Positions 7,219 through 15,800 of a DNA stretch of 18,765 nt are shown one piece after another (position 1 is the first letter of the stretch; each line of letters begins with the position of its first letter). The DNA lies in the NCBI GenBank assembly GCA_964398215.1, contig CAYNNP010000127.1, forward strand, positions 1-18,765, in the 5' to 3' direction. The DNA comes from CAYNNP01 sp964398215 (GTDB taxonomy: Bacteria; Planctomycetota; Planctomycetia; Pirellulales; Pirellulaceae). The notes beneath the pieces were generated by a model. It was not told the DNA's origin, did not search any database, and saw only the letters and a program-made list of their open reading frames with translations. The position numbers and the translations under genes were made by a program.

Positions 7219-8496
7219 AACGCTATTGGATTGCGGAAACGTCTCTGATGTTTCATTGGATTGCCAAGCGAAGTACCCGTTCAAGCAGTTGGCCATCCGC
7301 AGCAGTTCTTTGTCTGGCATCGAATCCTCGAACGGCAAAAACACAATTTCACCATGCAGTTGATTGGTGTGCTTGAGTTCTTGTGAAATCGGTTTGAGAC
7401 TGCAGCGAGTGGTCGCGTCAAAACCATTGTTCCATAGGTGCTGCACTAAACCATTTCTATTGGGGCAGCGAATAGCGCGAATAGCGAATACCCAATGTGC
7501 TGAGTCTTTGAATCCAACGACAGAGCAGGGCGCGTCGATTCTGTTTCGAAGCGACATGGCGCGTCGAATTCTGGTGTCCATTGCACAGCAGTTGTACCGA
7601 TGCAAACGATCATTCATCTCTGCAAGCAATGCGCCGGACGGTCGGTATCGAATTCTGTTGATCAGTTCCCCGGCAGGAAAGCTGCGTGCAAGTTGCGATG
7701 CGACCAAGTCGTGATCTTTGCCCAGCAAACGGCAGCCTTGGTAAAACGCTCGAGTGCCCATGCGAGTACAAAGGCCTTTGATCCACAGATATTTCAGCAG
7801 TCGTTTTGCGTACTTGGCATTCGTCTGCTTGGGCAATGTCTGCTGGCGATCTTTCAGGCGGCCAAGCAGGTTGGCGTCTCGGACTTTGATCAATCCGCCT
7901 CCGAGTGCTGTGTTGGTTTTGATGGGGCCAAAGCTAAACATTGAAACGTCAGCGCATTCGGATCCCTGATGTTGATTTCCACAATAGGCTTGCGCGCAAT
8001 CCTCGATCAGCATGATGCCTTTGGAATGTGCAAGCATCGCGATTTCGGAAAGATCTTGTCGTTGGCCGAACAGGTGTGCGACGACGATTGCTCGTGTGTT
8101 GGTAGTGATCTTTGACTTGATCGTTGCGGCGGATGGGTACAGGCTGCTGGGTTGCAAGTCGACAGGTACGACTTGGAATTGGTGCTCTTGGACGATCGTT
8201 GGCATGTCGGGAATCGTCAGGCCCGACATAAGAACTTCGCTACCCGGCGGCCAGTCAACCGAGCCCATCAAGAGATCAAACCCAGACCGCACCGAAAGCA
8301 CGGGGAGGGTATTTGGCCACAGTGCTTCAATTTGCCACAGAGAATTCGTGTCAGCGATCGGCGAAAGGCAACGCCCGATCCCTTTGATGATTTGGATCGC
8401 TGGGATGTCGATTTTTTTTCGCGCCCACATACTCTGAAAACTTGAACGCAGGAAACCGGAACACTTGAAACACCGGGGCAGCCGCCGAATACTCAT
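7213..8496 (-). CDS. DegT/DnrJ/EryC1/StrS-type PLP aminotransferase
   Basis: A 427-residue fold-type I PLP enzyme of the family that aminates nucleotide-sugar or related keto substrates. Visible features: SVRSGFDLL (68-76) at the cofactor phosphate site, VVAHLFGQ (138-145), the cofactor-ring motif IEDCAQA (164-170, D166), and the SFGPIKTNTALGGG segment (188-201), where K193 fits the Schiff-base lysine. The length is slightly above the usual 370-400 because of an N-terminal extension; M23 (codon 8430-8428) is a plausible alternative start. The C-terminal small domain is recognisable only weakly. No sugar epimerase, dehydratase, glycosyltransferase or second biosynthetic gene is adjacent, so the substrate cannot be assigned. 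Its stop overlaps the M41 peptidase gene tail-to-tail. It is divergent from the molybdoenzyme operon across 159 bp. Confidence 0.85.
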   Translation of the reverse strand: MSIRRLPRCFKCSGFLRSSFQSMWARKKIDIPAIQIIKGIGRCLSPIADTNSLWQIEALWPNTLPVLSVRSGFDLLMGSVDWPPGSEVLMSGLTIPDMPTIVQEHQFQVVPVDLQPSSLYPSAATIKSKITTNTRAIVVAHLFGQRQDLSEIAMLAHSKGIMLIEDCAQAYCGNQHQGSECADVSMFSFGPIKTNTALGGGLIKVRDANLLGRLKDRQQTLPKQTNAKYAKRLLKYLWIKGLCTRMGTRAFYQGCRLLGKDHDLVASQLARSFPAGELINRIRYRPSGALLAEMNDRLHRYNCCAMDTRIRRAMSLRNRIDAPCSVVGFKDSAHWVFAIRAIRCPNRNGLVQHLWNNGFDATTRCSLKPISQELKHTNQLHGEIVFLPFEDSMPDKELLRMANCLNGYFAWQSNETSETFPQSNSVS

Positions 8497-8655
8497 TCTA
8501 GAGCCCGTCTTGCCACGAAAGTCTCGGCTTGAGTCAGTATTTCTTCAAAAAACAATATTCGAGTTCGCCGTTGTTGCTGTCGCCACGCAAGCCACTTGCA
8601 AATTAGAATGTGGCTCGAAACTCAATCCTGCTCCATTGAAAGACAGCACTGCTCG

Positions 8656-9468
8656 ATGTCCAACCGACGGAACCTGCTAAAGAAGGCTGCCTTTGCGCTG
8701 CCAATTGTCTCGCTCGCATCGGAGGCGACTGCCGAAGGCCCAGCGACTAACACCGAAGACCTCTATCAGCCGGAGGAATACTGGCGTGAAAGGATGGAGC
8801 AACCTGATCCAGACAAGAAGCTTGGTTGGTTTGTTGATTCTCGCCGATGCATCGGATGTCATGCTTGCGAAGTCAGTTGTAAATCGGAGAACGATGTTCC
8901 GCTAGGAAACTTCATTCGCCAAACGTTTTATCAAGACGTCGGTGAATATCCAAAGGTCGCCCGGATGTTCATGCCTATGTCGTGCCAACATTGCGAGGAC
9001 GCTCCTTGTATCAAGGCTTGTCCATGTGGTGCGCTTCACAAAGAGTCCGGCGGGACGGTAGCCGTTGACTATGAAAAGTGTTGTGGGCATGGGACCTGTG
9101 TTGATGCTTGTCCGTACGGTGCGATCTACTTGGATCCCGTCGCCAAGCAAGCTGTGAAGTGCCACAACTGTTATCACCGGACAGAGGTTGGCATGGAGCC
9201 GGCGTGCGTTCCGACGTGCCCAGCAGAAGCACTGCACTTTGGTGATTTGAATGATCCAGAATCAAAAATCTCGCAGGCAATGAAAGACGCTGAAGAGGCC
9301 AGTGGTCCAGCCCAGCAGTTAAGGCCCGAAAAGGAAACCAGGCCTCGTATGTGGTTCGCTGGCGATGCGTTGCCGGTGGTCGAGAAAGTTGTCCCGCGCG
9401 AGGGCGAATCGTTTTCTGGTGAGGCCTACGATATTTACCGATGGAAGGAGGCGTCGTCTGATGAGTAA
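8656..9468 (+). CDS. ferredoxin-like iron-sulfur subunit of a molybdoenzyme (NrfC/DmsB/TtrB type)
   Basis: A 270-residue protein from the ATG at 8656. This start is chosen because it opens a twin-arginine signal (S-N-R-R-N-L-L-K-K, then a hydrophobic run to about residue 22); frames reaching back to TTG 8596 or ATG 8611 would bury it. Electron-transfer cysteine groups: C65/C68/C71/C75; C110/C113/C118/C122; C142/(H145)/C148/C152; C169/C172/C184/C188. This is the four-cluster pattern of CISM beta subunits, which relay electrons between the Mo site and a redox partner. The third group reads KCCGHGTCVDAC: the second ligand position is His (codon CAT) with an extra Cys at 143. At the equivalent position NarH has Trp and carries a 3Fe-4S cluster, so cluster type may be altered here. 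The gene overlaps the catalytic-subunit gene by 8 nt. The substrate is not deducible. Confidence 0.93.
   Translation: MSNRRNLLKKAAFALPIVSLASEATAEGPATNTEDLYQPEEYWRERMEQPDPDKKLGWFVDSRRCIGCHACEVSCKSENDVPLGNFIRQTFYQDVGEYPKVARMFMPMSCQHCEDAPCIKACPCGALHKESGGTVAVDYEKCCGHGTCVDACPYGAIYLDPVAKQAVKCHNCYHRTEVGMEPACVPTCPAEALHFGDLNDPESKISQAMKDAEEASGPAQQLRPEKETRPRMWFAGDALPVVEKVVPREGESFSGEAYDIYRWKEASSDE
9445..9451 (+). promoter_or_regulatory. strong Shine-Dalgarno of the molybdoenzyme catalytic subunit
   Basis: AAGGAGG lies 9 nt before the ATG at 9461, inside the end of the iron-sulfur gene. It settles the start of the catalytic subunit at 9461 rather than at in-frame codons as far upstream as 9365. It also suggests the catalytic subunit is efficiently initiated by itself. 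Confidence 0.85.
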
Positions 9469-12196
9469 ATCGACTTCACGACGAAAGTTTTTGCAGTTGG
9501 GTGCGTTGATCGCTGCGAGCGGAGTTTTGGCCGATGATGAGGCGCCAAAGCGACCACCGCAAGGCATCGATATGGAAAAATGGAATCGGATCAAAGGCAA
9601 ACCGTACCGCGGAAAAATGCCTGGTGTTTGCGAGCTTCCTGGGCCGAATGCCAAACGCAATTGGCCTGATCGCGACAAGTATAAAAACGTTACCAAAGTC
9701 CCTGGCATGTGCCAGCTTTGCAGTTCGGTCTGCGGCATCATTGGCTATGTCAAAGACGGCCGGTTGATCAAAGTCGAGGGCAATCCGAACGACCCCAATA
9801 GTCGCGGATATTTGTGTGCGCGGGGTCAGGCTGCGCTGAATCACCAGTATCACCCAGAACGTTTGCTGTACCCGCTACGACGCGTGGGGAAACGGGGCGA
9901 AGGCAAGTGGAAACGGATTTCTTGGGACGAGGCGTTGGCGGAGGTCGCGGAGAAACTAAAAGCCGTTCGTGAAAGTGGAAAGCCCGAAGAATTTGCTTTT
10001 CACCAAGGACGCCTGCGCAGTAAAGATGCTGTCAAGCGTTTCTTGAACGCGTTCGGAACGGGCACACAGTTGAACCATCGCGCTTTGTGCAGCGGCAATC
10101 GCCGCGCTGCAAATCTCACGTACCTGTGGGAAAGTGATTGGGATTTGAATGATGTCGAGCACTCGAAATACATTTTGAATTTTGGTTCCAATGCATTCGA
10201 GGCGCATCAAGGACACATTCCGTTTGCGAGCCGTATCCAAAAAGGTCGTTTTGAAAACGGTGCAAAGTTAGTCACGTTTGATGTTCGGCTATCGAATACC
10301 GCCGGCGCGAGTGATGAATGGTTCTCGCCTTATCCGGGGACCGATGGCGCGATCGCGTTGGCGATGGCTCATACGATTTTGAAGGAGAATTTGCATGACG
10401 CCGCGTTCTTGAAGACATGGACCAATGTGTCGATCGACGAACTGCGGGATCAATTGGCTGACAATACTCCCGAATGGGCGGAGCGCGTGAGTGGGGTTTC
10501 TGCGGCTGATATTCAGCGAATCGCGATTGAATTTGCAAAGGCCGCGCCGACTTGTACGACAATGTGCAACCGTGGCAGTAGCGCTCACTTGAACGGATAC
10601 TATAACGACCGCGCGATTGGGCTTTTGAATGCGATTGTCGGTAGCGTTGGCAAAAAGGGTGGTTGGTGCTGGTCGCCATGGAGCGGGCTTGCGCCTGAAG
10701 CCAAAACGCCGGCGATGCCACCGAAGCCGAAAACACATTCAGTCTTGGAAGACCCGCCGGAGTATCCACTGGCAAACGTCTGGCGGCGGATGCGTGTTGG
10801 CGAAATTATCTATCTGTATTTGTTGCAAGGCCGCGCGAAGCTTCAAGCCTACATGACTTATAACTTAGATTCGCCGCTTACTTGGCCCGAAGAAAGCCTG
10901 ACGCAGCAGGTGATGTGTGACGAGGAACTGATTCGTTTTCACGTTTGTATCAACGCGTTTTATAACGAAACCGCGCACTACGCGGACATCGTTCTGCCTT
11001 GGTCTACGTTCATGGAACGCTGGGACTTGGATGCGCGGGGATCATACAATTTGCGGCCGTACATTGGGTTGCGGACGCCGATGGTTGAACCTTTGGGAGA
11101 AGCTCGTGATGTTCGCGATTTCTTTCCCGAGCTGGCCAAGCGGATCGGCGGCGGTATGGAAAAATGGTACGCCGAGAACGATGTGCGCGAGTACATGGAG
11201 ACTTGGGCTGCCAGTGTTCCCAAGAGTGAAACGACAGGCAAAGCGGGTTTGGAAAGACTGCTGGAGGAAGGCGTTTGGGAGTCACAGCAAGAACCATTCT
11301 ATGAACCCTACAACACGCTGCTTTCACCTGATGAGTTGACCGATAGTGTGGTTACTGATGATGACATCATCGAAAAAGATGGTGTCGGAATCGGCATCAT
11401 GGTTGATGGGAAAGCGCTGCGCGGATTCAAGACGCCCAGTCGGCGGTTTGAAATCCGCAGTAGCTTTGTCCAGCGTGTCGGAAAGAACCAAGATTGCAGT
11501 GAATTGATCAAGTCCAGCGGCGTTACAAAGACTTCGAATCGTCCCGAGTCGCATGCTGGTCATGATATCGATGTTGACCCAATGCCGACATGGTTTCAGC
11601 CTGAAGAACTGACGAACTTGAGCGACGATCAATTGGTGATGACGAGTTTCAAGTGGAATGTTCACAACCACGGACGAACAATGAACTTGAAGTGGTTGGC
11701 TGAAATCGTTCACTCGAACCCTGCTTGGATCAATCCGAAAACGGCGAAGCGACTAGGTTTGGCTGATGGCGATTGGATCGAACTAACGTCGTACCGATCG
11801 TTGCACTTAAAGAATGTGTCGCCGCATTTGGGAATCAATGATTCGAATGCGGAAGTCGGCAAAATGCGAGTTCCTATCGTCACCATGGAAGGTTTGCATC
11901 CGGCCGTGATTGCGATGAGCAATAGTTGTGGGCACACCCAGTACACGAGCGTTGCCCAGGCGAAAAAGCAGACCGCCACGCCTGGCAGTTTGGCTGGTAG
12001 TGATACGGAAACGTTTCACGATGATGATTGGCAACGCAATATGTGGTGGGAAGACAAGAGCGGTGGCGATCCGGATACTTGGAAACACAATACAGGCAAC
12101 GGCTGGAATCAGAACAAGCTGCTGCCGATCTCTCCCGATCCAATTAGCGGCCAGCAGTCGTTTCACGATACGATTGTTCGTGTGCGAAAAGTATGA
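9461..12196 (+). CDS. molybdopterin oxidoreductase catalytic subunit (DMSO reductase superfamily, PsrA/PhsA/TtrA-SoeA-like)
   Basis: A 911-residue protein starting with a textbook Tat signal (S-R-R-K-F-L at 6-11), so it is exported folded with cofactor. Residues 81-125 are the 4Fe-4S domain: C84, C87, C91 and C119 in the CxxCxxxC...C pattern, followed by ARG. The Mo-bis-MGD domains follow, with C210 in NHRALCSGNRR the likely Mo ligand. A run typical of the thiosulfate/polysulfide/tetrathionate branch (HLNGYYNDRAIGLLNA) lies near 415, and NETAHYADIVLPW near 510. The C-terminal dinucleotide-binding domain begins near residue 725 (DQLVMTSFKWN). The length fits this superfamily. Electron exchange should run through the upstream iron-sulfur subunit. 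A sulfur-compound substrate is a guess; arsenic or another oxyanion cannot be excluded. The stop overlaps the chaperone start as ATGA. Confidence 0.93.
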   Translation: MSKSTSRRKFLQLGALIAASGVLADDEAPKRPPQGIDMEKWNRIKGKPYRGKMPGVCELPGPNAKRNWPDRDKYKNVTKVPGMCQLCSSVCGIIGYVKDGRLIKVEGNPNDPNSRGYLCARGQAALNHQYHPERLLYPLRRVGKRGEGKWKRISWDEALAEVAEKLKAVRESGKPEEFAFHQGRLRSKDAVKRFLNAFGTGTQLNHRALCSGNRRAANLTYLWESDWDLNDVEHSKYILNFGSNAFEAHQGHIPFASRIQKGRFENGAKLVTFDVRLSNTAGASDEWFSPYPGTDGAIALAMAHTILKENLHDAAFLKTWTNVSIDELRDQLADNTPEWAERVSGVSAADIQRIAIEFAKAAPTCTTMCNRGSSAHLNGYYNDRAIGLLNAIVGSVGKKGGWCWSPWSGLAPEAKTPAMPPKPKTHSVLEDPPEYPLANVWRRMRVGEIIYLYLLQGRAKLQAYMTYNLDSPLTWPEESLTQQVMCDEELIRFHVCINAFYNETAHYADIVLPWSTFMERWDLDARGSYNLRPYIGLRTPMVEPLGEARDVRDFFPELAKRIGGGMEKWYAENDVREYMETWAASVPKSETTGKAGLERLLEEGVWESQQEPFYEPYNTLLSPDELTDSVVTDDDIIEKDGVGIGIMVDGKALRGFKTPSRRFEIRSSFVQRVGKNQDCSELIKSSGVTKTSNRPESHAGHDIDVDPMPTWFQPEELTNLSDDQLVMTSFKWNVHNHGRTMNLKWLAEIVHSNPAWINPKTAKRLGLADGDWIELTSYRSLHLKNVSPHLGINDSNAEVGKMRVPIVTMEGLHPAVIAMSNSCGHTQYTSVAQAKKQTATPGSLAGSDTETFHDDDWQRNMWWEDKSGGDPDTWKHNTGNGWNQNKLLPISPDPISGQQSFHDTIVRVRKV

Positions 12197-12744
12197 CTGT
12201 GGAAAACTATGCCGCGATCAGCGAGATGTATGCGCTTCTTTCGCGGCTTTGGATTCGCGAAATCGATGAAGCGCTGCAACAAAAGTTGGTTGAATCGGAA
12301 GTCATCGGTGAGCTTGGGATGAAGCCTTCTGATGTCGCTGATTTGGAATCACTGGCAGTCGAGTACTGTGCTTTGTTCATTGGCCCCAAAGATCATTTGC
12401 CACCGATCCAAAGTGTTTGGGAAACCGGACAACTGCAAACCGAGATTTCGGATTCAATGCAGGGCTTTAGTGAACTTTTGAACCTATCCGAGCCAGAAAC
12501 GATGTCGGATCATCTGGGCAACCAACTGAGGGTCATGTCAGAGCTGACAGGTTTACTTTCGTCCAGTGAGTCGGCCACGAAGTTCACTGATGTAGCGAGT
12601 GTGTTTTTCGGCCGCCATTTGATGTGGGCAGGCCCATTGTTACGTGCAGGGCAGCGAAAGACCAATTCAGCTTTCTATCGATCAATGTTCGAATTAACAG
12701 ACGAATTGTTGACGTCAGAGACCAAGCACTGGGTGTCGGTTTAG
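12193..12744 (+). CDS. TorD/DmsD-family molybdoenzyme maturation chaperone
   Basis: A 183-residue all-helical protein with the family signature EYCALFIGPKDHLPPIQSVW (residues 56-75; the conserved elements are Y-x-x-LF-x-GP and PP-x-x-S). The length is normal for TorD-like proteins. These chaperones bind the Tat signal and apo-form of a molybdenum enzyme, help insert the cofactor and delay export until folding is finished. Position as the last gene, coupled by ATGA to the catalytic-subunit gene, makes that subunit its client. The C-terminal half (about 110-183) also fits the family pattern of helices around FFGRHLMWA. There is no signal peptide, as expected for a cytoplasmic chaperone. Confidence 0.88.
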   Translation: MTVENYAAISEMYALLSRLWIREIDEALQQKLVESEVIGELGMKPSDVADLESLAVEYCALFIGPKDHLPPIQSVWETGQLQTEISDSMQGFSELLNLSEPETMSDHLGNQLRVMSELTGLLSSSESATKFTDVASVFFGRHLMWAGPLLRAGQRKTNSAFYRSMFELTDELLTSETKHWVSV

Positions 12745-12774
12745 AAGTTCTGCGTTGGCAAACGCTAACCTTCT
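12743..12774 (+). terminator. possible stem-loop after the molybdoenzyme operon
   Basis: AGAAG (12743-12747) pairs with CTTCT (12770-12774) and GCGTT (12752-12756) with AACGC (12761-12765), around a GGCA loop with a symmetric 4x4 internal loop. It begins inside the chaperone stop codon. No strong T-run follows, so a terminator role is tentative. Confidence 0.3.
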
Positions 12775-12878
12775 TGAACCCATTTTCTGGCCATTCGGCT
12801 CGATACGCGTGTACAATTCTGTTGTCATACAGCATGTATATCAATCGAGCACTGGCTTGGCAGATTTTAGTTCATTGT

Positions 12879-12883
12879 GGGGG
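12879..12883 (+). promoter_or_regulatory. ribosome binding site supporting a GTG start
   Basis: A GGGGG run lies 7 nt before the GTG at 12891. The ATG at 12884 is in another frame, so GTG is the start of the large kinase gene. Confidence 0.5.
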
Positions 12884-12890
12884 ATGAGTT

Positions 12891-15800
12891 GTGAATTTTG
12901 GCGGCAACCAAGCGGATTCAGAACCACTTGATGAAACAGTAAATAAAGAAAAGGATATCTCGTCGGCGGATATGCCAACAACGGGTCGTTCAAGTATCGA
13001 TTCGGATTCAGCATTCTCGTTCGGCGCGGCAACCGAAAAGTTCAATGGCAGCGAGATCATGCCCACTGAACTGCTGCGTGTTCGGGAAGCCTACAAGATT
13101 GGCGAGCGAATCGAGCAACGCTATGAAATCCTAGAGCAGCTTGGGCGAGGAGGTTTCGGTACTGTTTTTCGAGCACGAGACCACGATTTGAATCGTATTG
13201 TGGCGATCAAGCAGTCGACTGGACTACGTAGTTTTGTTGCTGGGCGCGTCCGAGACGAAGCACAGGCTGTTGCATCACTGAATCATCCGGGAATTGTTTC
13301 CATTTATGATTTGATCACAATCAGCAACAGCGAATTGCTGATCGTGATGGAGTGCCTGGAAGGCCAAACATTGGCTAGCTATCTGCAATCGCAGCCGATA
13401 AGTGTTATGGACGCCGTTGAGCTTGGGATTCAAATTGTCGAAGCGCTCAAACATGCTCACGAGAAAAAGCTTGTTCATAGTGATTTGAAGCCCGGCAATC
13501 TTTTCGTAACAAATAGCGGCCTGCTGAAGTTACTGGACTTCGGACTTGCGGTTGCCTATTTCCCTGATCAGGCAAACAGTTCAATAGGTGGAACACTGGG
13601 ATACATGTCTCCCGAGCAAATACGTGGTGAGTCTCATCGAATTGATGGACGAGCCGATATTTGGGCCTTCGGCGTAATTATGTATCAAATGTTCACAGGC
13701 ACGCTGCCATTCAAAGGTAGCACTAAGAGTGTTGTTATCGAAGCGACGTTGCGCCGTGAGGTTCCACCATTCAGGCAACTGAATCCAACAATCGATTCGG
13801 AACTCCAACGAATTGTTTTACGTTGTTTAGAAAAACGGATGCTCGATCGCTACAGCAGTAGTGCCGAATTACAGGATGACTTACGAGCATGGGTCGAAGT
13901 CAGCGGGCAGGCTGCGACTGATTCGACTCGAGTTGGAACTGTGAGTCCGTTGGAGTCAGGTTCATCAAAGTCACTGACGATCACTTCACGGGGATTGCAG
14001 CCATTTACTGAGGACGATTCGCAGATGTATCTTGGGTTGGTGCCAGGCCCACGGGATCGTTTTGGGATTCCCGATTCAATCAACTTTTGGCGTTCATGGG
14101 TAGAAAGTAGCGATCTCAATACCGACTACCCGGTTGGTGTTCTGTATGGTCCGAGTGGTTCAGGAAAGACGTCCTACGTGCGAGCTGGCCTACTGCCTTC
14201 TTTGTCGCCCAGCGTGTGTACGGTTTACGTGGAGTGCCGCCCAGGCAATCTAGCGCTACGGATCACAAGGATTATCGAATCACGATTGAAAGATCCTACA
14301 CCATCAGGTTCTTCGCTCCGTGAGGTGTTAAGTCGATTTCGCAGTGATGATTCATCGGTGATGCGGTTCAGCAAGATCCTAATTGTCTTGGATCAGTTTG
14401 AAGCATGGTCGCATGGGGCGTGTGTTCAGGAACGAGAAGACCTTGCTGAAGCTCTTCGCCAGTGTGATGGCGTGCGGATACGTGCTTTGGTAGTCATCCG
14501 TGATGATTTTTGGATGGGAGCAACGGAGCTACTACGATGGCTTGAGCTACCGCTTCAAGAGGGACGGAATATCGGATCGATCGATCTACTTGATTCACGA
14601 CATGCTGCGAGTATTTTGCAGGCAATCGGTCGCCGCATTGGAACGCTTCCTCCCGAACCGGAAGCATTGTCAGAGGAGCAAAACAGATTCGTTGATCAAG
14701 CGATTGAAGAGCTAGCGACTGGCGGAGCGATCATTGCGGTTCATCTAGTGATATTCTCGCAAATGGTTCGGTTCCAGCAGTGGTCGCCTAAATCGCTTAG
14801 TGCTGCGGGTGGTGTGGTTGGTGCGTGCAGCTTGTTTTTTCAAGAGCTGTTTCAAGGTGCCGGTAGCTCATCTGTGTCTCCTGAGTATCGACGGATCGCC
14901 CCTGTTGCATTGCCGGTGCTTTCCGCTCTCTTGCCAATTGGTCGTAGTACTGTCAGTTCATTATCGCTGACAAGAACGGAGCTTTCCAAGTCGGTGAATA
15001 GGGCCGGCACCGAAGATTTGTTTGACGATGCTTTGAGAGTTTTGATCGAAGACCTTTCCTTGATCACAGTGGTTTCACCAGATAGTACGGTGGAGACACA
15101 GGAGAACCACTACCGATTGTCGCATGATTTTCTGGTGGAACCGATTCGAGAGTGGGTTGACCGCGAAACTGGAAGTTCTGTCCGTGGTCGAATTTCAAAT
15201 GCATTGACATCCATGTCAGATGCTTGGCATCGTCGACCAAATAAATCGCTTTTGCCAGGATATGGACAGTTTTTGTATTTGTCAGCGTTGAGCCCGTTGG
15301 TCCCAAGGACCGATCAGCAGCGTGAATTTCTGCGTGCGGCGCGTCGCCATCATACTGGTCGTATCAGTGCCACTGGCTTGGCAATCCTGGCCTTCATCGG
15401 CATGTCCATTGTGGCATGGAACCAGCGCAGTCAAGCGATTCGGGCGAAGCAAGATGCCAAGGCAGCGCAGGCGTCAACGATTGCATCCAAGATCGATTTG
15501 TTGTTGCATGGGCAAGCGTCTGAGACCAAGAAACACATCGAAGACCTAGCTGAATATGGCGAACAAGCCGATGCTGCAATTGAGCCATGGACTAATTCAT
15601 CTGACGCATCGACGCGTTCAAGGGCCAAGTTGTTTCGGGCTGCTAGGCTAGATACGTATGCGAGTTTGCATGACGGCGTGGAATTGGCACCCAGCGAGTT
15701 TTTCGAGACGTTCTTGGGAGTGGCTCTCAAGAAATCTGACGCTGAAAGTGTTTTGGTCGAAGGCGCGAAAAGTCAATCGATGGTTCATCGCGTCAGGTCT

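Noticed and set aside
7364..8445. Plus-strand frames opposite the aminotransferase (up to 141 codons)
   Set aside because: The minus-strand frame has PLP-site motifs in correct order; the plus frames have none.
8529..8558. Possible sigma-70 promoter before the molybdoenzyme operon (TTGAGT, then a CAATAT-like box)
   Set aside because: The -10 element matches only half of the consensus at acceptable spacing; too weak to list.
8596..8655. Longer N-terminus of the iron-sulfur subunit from TTG 8596 or ATG 8611
   Set aside because: It would put about 20 extra residues before the twin-arginine signal, which normally sits at the very N-terminus.
9365..9460. Longer N-terminus of the molybdoenzyme catalytic subunit
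   Set aside because: AAGGAGG is correctly spaced before ATG 9461 and the Tat motif follows at once; the extension would lie wholly within the upstream gene.
9319..12166. Minus-strand frames up to 167 codons opposite the molybdoenzyme genes
   Set aside because: Shadows of well-supported plus-strand genes; no motif seen.
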